Shown: positions 59,236-64,000 of the stretch, in pieces | How the letters are laid out: the number at the start of each line of letters is the position of its first letter | Position numbering within the stretch: position 1 is the first letter of the stretch | The notes under the pieces: model-generated | Told to the model about the DNA's origin: nothing | The model's input: the letters and a program-made list of their open reading frames with translations, nothing else | Database searches by the model: none | Origin: Timema cristinae | Taxonomy: Eukaryota > Arthropoda > Insecta > Phasmatodea > Timematidae | Direction of reading: 5' to 3' | Assembly (NCBI GenBank): GCA_039000515.1 | Contig: JBCFYV010000001.1 | Coordinates: 33,564,061 to 33,628,060 of the forward strand | DNA: 64,000 nucleotides | Made by a program: the position numbers and the translations under genes

Positions 59236-59793
59236 CAATGATCTCAAACTCAAAATGTTAAAAGGGCTATATTCACAACTATAGCGTGTTGCGGTCACAA
59301 CCTATAGAAACATTTTTGCTTGATTATATTCTATAGGCCTACTTTTGTTTTTGTAGCACATCTTAGTATCCATCTGGACCATGTACGGATAGAATTCAGG
59401 CTTGACCTCCTTGACACGGCCATTTGGACGAGAAAAGCCAAACGTTTAATCCAAGTACCCACCAATGTATCTCTATTCTATCTATTTGATACTATGTACT
59501 TAAAATATTTCACAACTTATATTCTCCTAGATATGGGTTAGCAATATACCTGAAGCAGTATTGATTAAATTATGTATATAAAAATTCCCACAATCCAGTA
59601 GGTCTATTTAAGGATCTGAAAAAATTTATAACACAGTTTAAAAGAGTTTGTTATTCATAATTATGTACACAATAAAATTAAACTATTATTTATTGTGTGT
59701 GTAAATGACTGCAGACCGAATAGTAATATTAAAGTAGTGCAGACAAAAGAGCTAAGCAGATGTGGCCTGCAAGCCGTGAGTTTGCGAACCCTG
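59236..59793. mobile_element. Non-autonomous hAT-type element nested in SINE A2
   Basis: The 558-bp element starts CAATGATCTCAAACTCAAAA and, reversed, ends CAGGGTTCGCAAACTCACGG. It is flanked by CGTTAGAC (59228-59235) and CATTAGAC (59794-59801), an 8-bp duplication with one mismatch. The duplicated bases belong to the SINE head, so the SINE is older. Confidence 0.85.
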
Positions 59794-59822
59794 CATTAGA
59801 CCATGCAACCACCAATGCAGGT
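59794..59822 (-). repeat. SINE A2, head part, right of the hAT insertion
   Basis: CATTAGACCATGCAACCACC, then AATGCAGG, continues the SINE interrupted at 59235. Confidence 0.65.
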
Positions 59823-60135
59823 TTATTATTATTATTATTATTTATTCATCATCATCATCGCGTCTTACTACCTGTTTGGGTTGTACGCACTTACGTTAAT
59901 ATGTAATGGTAGGGTGATTGTGAGATGAAATAGAGACTTACAGTTTAACTGGAATCCGAACCACGATGGAGACCTGGCATTCCACACATTCACAAGTTGT
60001 GATTAATACAAATCTTTTCAGAGGTGAAGGAAGGGTTTGGTAATCAGATACATACATGCCGGGACCGAGGATTGAAACCGGACCCCAGCACAGAAGTCTG
60101 ACACCTTACCCCTAGACTGCCAGGTCACCCTGCAG
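59823..60135 (-). repeat. tRNA-derived SINE, family A1
   Basis: It begins with (ATT)n and (CAT)n, then the tail (GCGTCTTACTACCTGTTTGG), body and head. GCAGGTTTATTA occurs just before (59816-59827) and just after (60132-60143), a target duplication. Confidence 0.8.
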
Positions 60136-60143
60136 GTTTATTA

Positions 60144-61070
60144 GTCTTTGAATTATATGAGAAAATGATATAAGTTTTCTAAGTGTCTAACACGGTCTAA
60201 CTCATTTATCATTCCAGGTTGGTGGGTTTTTTTTAAAGAAAAGCCTCATTTTACTTTTAGGGTTAGGTGAAATAAGATACAGGAAAGAGTGAAAGTGAAG
60301 GAACAATTAGGATACACATAATATTTCTTGAATAATAAAAAGAGGGCCACACATATTTTTCTTTAGACTGCTCCCAATGAACGCAGAGCCAATAATTGCC
60401 TATTAAAAAAATTGTCCTTAAATGTGGTGTTTAAAAAAAATATTTTCACTCTTTTCTGTATTTTCTTACAGATAAAAAGTACTAGCATTTGTTAGTGAGG
60501 GTTGACTAAAACTTATCAAAGTATACTGACATCAATTTACTCATGAGAAATAATATCAATTGTTTAAACAACTGCTAAATAAAGTATAGTTATTTTCAAC
60601 TACTTTCAAAGTATATTTTAATAAATAGACTTAGTTTTGTACAGAAATAAAAATTGCAGTTACAATAATATTTTTACTTGCATTACAGTTCTACTTTGCA
60701 AATATATAAAGTGATAAAAAATATTTTTTTGCATAGTTTTTACAGGAAATAAAATAATTTGATCCGAGATGGAAAGTACAGAATGTGATGAATAAAACAA
60801 TGAATATTTTTACTATACATATTGCTATTTTGGGATTTTTGAACTTATATTTTAAGTTAAAGGGTAAAAGGAAACAATTAACAAATTATTCTTATTGTGA
60901 TCCGTTTATTCAATATGCTTTAGAGTAATAGTATTTTATTAAAGCTACAAGAACAGTTTATTGTTGCAACCATTTGTTGATGATGTGTTTGTGTTCACAA
61001 GAACAATACTTTAATACATAGTCAAATTGCTAGTTTATGTTGCTACTACTATAAAGATGAATAAAAATAA
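60144..61070. other. AT-rich intronic sequence
   Basis: No exon was recognised. Confidence 0.3.
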
Positions 61071-61105
61071 GTGTATTATCTGAATGCGTAGCAAAACGCG
61101 GTGCT
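61071..61105 (+). repeat. SINE family A tail fragment
   Basis: GAATGCGTAGCAAAACGCGG, then TGCTAAAAA, is a diverged shared tail. Confidence 0.45.
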
Positions 61106-61189
61106 AAAAAAAACAAGCCTGCAGTGCTCATTTATCATACACTAAAGAATATATACATATATATATACACACACACACACACATAGAAA

Positions 61190-61525
61190 AACTATATGGT
61201 GTAAGCCCGCAAGTGAGATAGATTGACTTAGCAACCACCACATGTTGGTGAAAATAATGCCAACATTTGCAAATAGAAGTTGTCATGTGGTCAACACAAC
61301 AGCCCCCCTCCACAACCACGGCCGTTAATCTCAGTTTTCTAGACCAGAACCACTACTTATTTATTTAAGTAGCTCTTAAATTGTTCTCCCAAGGCTGAGT
61401 CTGACCCCATTCCAAACTCACTGCTTCAGAGAAAAATCTGGACGCGCCAGGGATTGAACCAGAGACTTGGATCTGTAGCCAGGAACTCTGACCAAAAGAC
61501 CATATAGGCCACACTAAAGAATAGG
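61190..61525 (-). repeat. tRNA-derived SINE, family C
   Basis: Reverse copy of 18580-18950: body (CATGTGGTCAACACAACAGC, TTAATCTCAGTTTTCTAGAC) and B-box (GGGATTGAACCAGAGAC). A (TA)n(CA)n microsatellite (about 61145-61182) lies beside it. Confidence 0.75.
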
Positions 61526-61924
61526 ATGATGAAACAGTAAATATTGGGCTCATCCAAATATGAGCTATTATTTATTAAATGGTGAATTAGATATATTATT
61601 TTATGAGGTACTAGAAGACAAAATGGTTAATTTGTGCAAAATATCATTGCAAGCATTTTGTAAAATTAATTTGCCTTTTAAAGGTAGAAGAAGGAAAAGC
61701 TCACTAGGTTTATTTCATTATTTCCATTTACTTCAGTGTTTCAAATTTTGAGAATACATTTTTTTAACGTCATCTTCGTAATTTTCTCCATATCGATCAG
61801 TAGATAAATCTCAAGTCTCCAGCCTCTCATCTCAGTTATTGCTTGTCCAAAAGCTACTGTGGAAGTACTCAGGTTTCAAAACAATTAAAGACAGAGGACT
61901 TACAGCTGATTGTTTTTTTTTCTT

Positions 61925-62175
61925 TGTACCACATCTTACTACCTGTTTGGGTTATACACTTATGTACTAATTACAGTAACGGTTTTTTTAAGGATTAGGA
62001 ATGTTATATATAAATAAAGTTAACTCACATTTGCATAAAGGAAGAGTGGAAAACCATTTTGGAAAAAAATCCTCAGTACAGACAACCAAGATTCGAACCT
62101 CAATCTCCCTGTCTTTGTCAGTCTAGTCTACTAAGAGAGTAGCGAGTTAGACCACAGGGCCACCAAAATGGGTCT
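61925..62175 (-). repeat. tRNA-derived SINE, family A2
   Basis: Reversed tail (TACCACATCTTACTACCTGT), AAAGTTAACTCACATTTGCA block, B-box (AAGATTCGAACCTCAATCT) and intact head (GAGTTAGACCACAGGGCCAC). Confidence 0.8.
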
Positions 62176-64000
62176 GACTGTTGTTGCAATAAGTAATGCT
62201 CATGTGGCCTTTCCAACTCACTGATGAGGTTTGTAGAAACACAAAGACACTTTTACTGTTACCTTTCTAAAAGTATCTGCGACAGTTAAAAGATGTTGCA
62301 ATATCAAAAGTGTCTTGTATTATCTTTTTAAACTGCTTTATGTTGAATAAAATGGTTCTAAAAAACTGAAAGAAAAATATACTGCAAGTACAAATTGTTA
62401 TCTGCGAGAACTGATATTTAATGTATTTTTAGGCCTGGCAGATTTTTAGAAAGTGGGTAGACTCGACGTTACTATTCTTAACAAAATTTGTGTAATTTCA
62501 AAGAAACATGTATTATGAGCAATCAATTATTATATCTGAGAGAAATAGTGTTTATTGGCCTAATCATAACTCATCTAGTTGAAATGCCCAGTCACTGCAC
62601 CATTATATGTGGATGAAATTATTTATAGCCGCAGGAATTCCCTTGTTGCATTTGAGAGAAAATTTTTATTCTTTTAATACAAAACTTTATTTATAATAAC
62701 AGATATTTTAACATGATAATGGCCACTCACAGCTTAGATTGTAAAAGAGCAAGGCCCTCTTATAAGAAATTTTTGGAAATCGTGATTCTGTTTGTGTTGT
62801 TATTATGTCAAAATTATAAAGTTACTAACATATTTTATGACAGATGTCATTTTTGTATAAGCACAACTGTATTTAACAATTTATGAATCAGTCAACATAA
62901 CTTTAAATTTAGAACCACCATGGCTTTCAAATACAATGTGTACATTGTACTCTACAATCAAGTAACAAAATTAAGAAAGAGATTTAACTTGTAATTTAAC
63001 TTTCTTGTTTTGTATGAGCTTCTTCAAAATACTGTATTCAGCGAGTGACCCAGACACAATTCACAATATTGATACCACATTTGTATAAAAAACATGTGTG
63101 GTCAGAGTGGGTAAAAAACTTTTATTATAAAATTACCTGACTTTTATAGATTTTCTAGGTGGATTGTAGTTTTTTCATTAATTACATTTTTACATCCATT
63201 ACTGTTTCCAGCCTGTGGCCTAGGTCAGTTTTTTTTATTCAAGCCATATATTTTCCACTACCAGCTTGTTAGGCCTGTTATAGTAGCTTCATATTCCTTA
63301 TAATTAGAGACCTTCAAAAGGTGAGGTTATTTTTAGGGGAAAAGTTGTGTTATTTTTCACAAAAAGCGATGATATTATAAGCAGAAAGCGATATTATTTA
63401 CATAAATAGAGTTGAATCAGTATTCGTTAAAAATAAAATAGGATAAAACTATCTACATTTTTCGTTCATATTGTGTATTTAGCTATTTATTAACATATTC
63501 GGAGGAAACTCAAATATAAATACGCACAAAACATTTCACGTTTAGTAATATCAAACTAAAAAAATCAATTTAGGTTTAGAGTTAGACCAAACAATAATAA
63601 CACCAAAACATGTTGTCATAGAAGACTTCTACTATCAAATATGGCAAATGGAATAAAAATTAATAATTTTGCCAGACATGACCACCTGTAGAAGGGTCCA
63701 TATATATTAATGTCCTTGCTTGGGCCTAGCGTGAAATCTTTTAAATGCTGTAAACAAAGAATTGATCTATTGAAATTTGTGTATCGTAATGTTAAAGTAG
63801 AAATCGCGATTTTTAATGCTAACTTCAGGTAAAAAAAAAATGCTTAAATATACTAAAAACACCCATTTTTCCTGTGATCCATTTTATACCTATAAAATAA
63901 GTAAAAACCGATACAAATTCATATAAATGGCAGCACTGGTACAGTGCTATCACCAGTGTTACCCTGTAGAAAATTATATTTCATGATGTGGTATTTGCCG
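62176..64000. other. AT-rich sequence, probably BLTP3-like intron
   Basis: No exon or named repeat was recognised up to the window edge. Confidence 0.3.

Overview
This is an AT-rich piece of an animal nuclear genome. It has spliced genes with GT-AG introns, tRNA-derived SINEs, non-LTR retrotransposon remnants, hAT-type and P-type DNA transposons and many microsatellites. The gene content points to an invertebrate, possibly an arthropod, but nothing in the window fixes the species. No bacterial-style operon, CRISPR array, rRNA or functional tRNA gene was seen.

Three protein-coding loci can be supported, all on the minus strand. (1) 4354-8116 is one very long exon of an unrecognised, low-complexity, probably nuclear protein. 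It is rich in SUMO-type KxE motifs and short internal repeats, and its frame is broken at two places, each needing one extra base. (2) Three small exons at 17960-18143, 19868-19910 and 20205-20250 join in phase to give the N-terminal half of a ZFAND2-like AN1 zinc-finger protein. Its second AN1 finger was not found. (3) Six exons between 44670 and 58382 join in phase to give the C-terminal part of a BLTP3 (UHRF1BP1/SHIP164-type) bridge-like lipid-transfer protein, ending in a coiled coil. The 5' part lies beyond the right edge.

Most of the rest is mobile DNA. The clearest single element is a complete but dead P-element/THAP9-type transposon at 12762-16127, with inverted termini, an 8-bp target duplication and a frame-broken THAP transposase. 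Non-autonomous hAT elements lie at 21637-22264 (perfect 8-bp target duplication), 30455-31428 (carrying an array of 27-bp repeats) and 59236-59793 (nested in a SINE). A pogo/Tigger-like element lies at 47671-48179. At least three tRNA-headed SINE families (called A1, A2 and C here), a CORE-like family (B) and one unclassified family (D) recur; A1 and A2 share the same 3' tail. Retrotransposon C-terminal fragments lie near 36520, 45640, 48510 and 55381.

The stretch 20251-44510 has no recognised gene. It holds a GC-rich 809-bp insertion (40521-41329) flanked by a 9-bp direct repeat, a perfect 58-bp-arm palindrome (38635-38766) and a promoter-like block with a candidate first exon (37377-37660). 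I did not find a convincing new biological system. The best leads are the GC-rich insertion, the palindrome, repeated hAT insertion at one SINE site, the satellite-bearing hAT element and the modular unknown protein.
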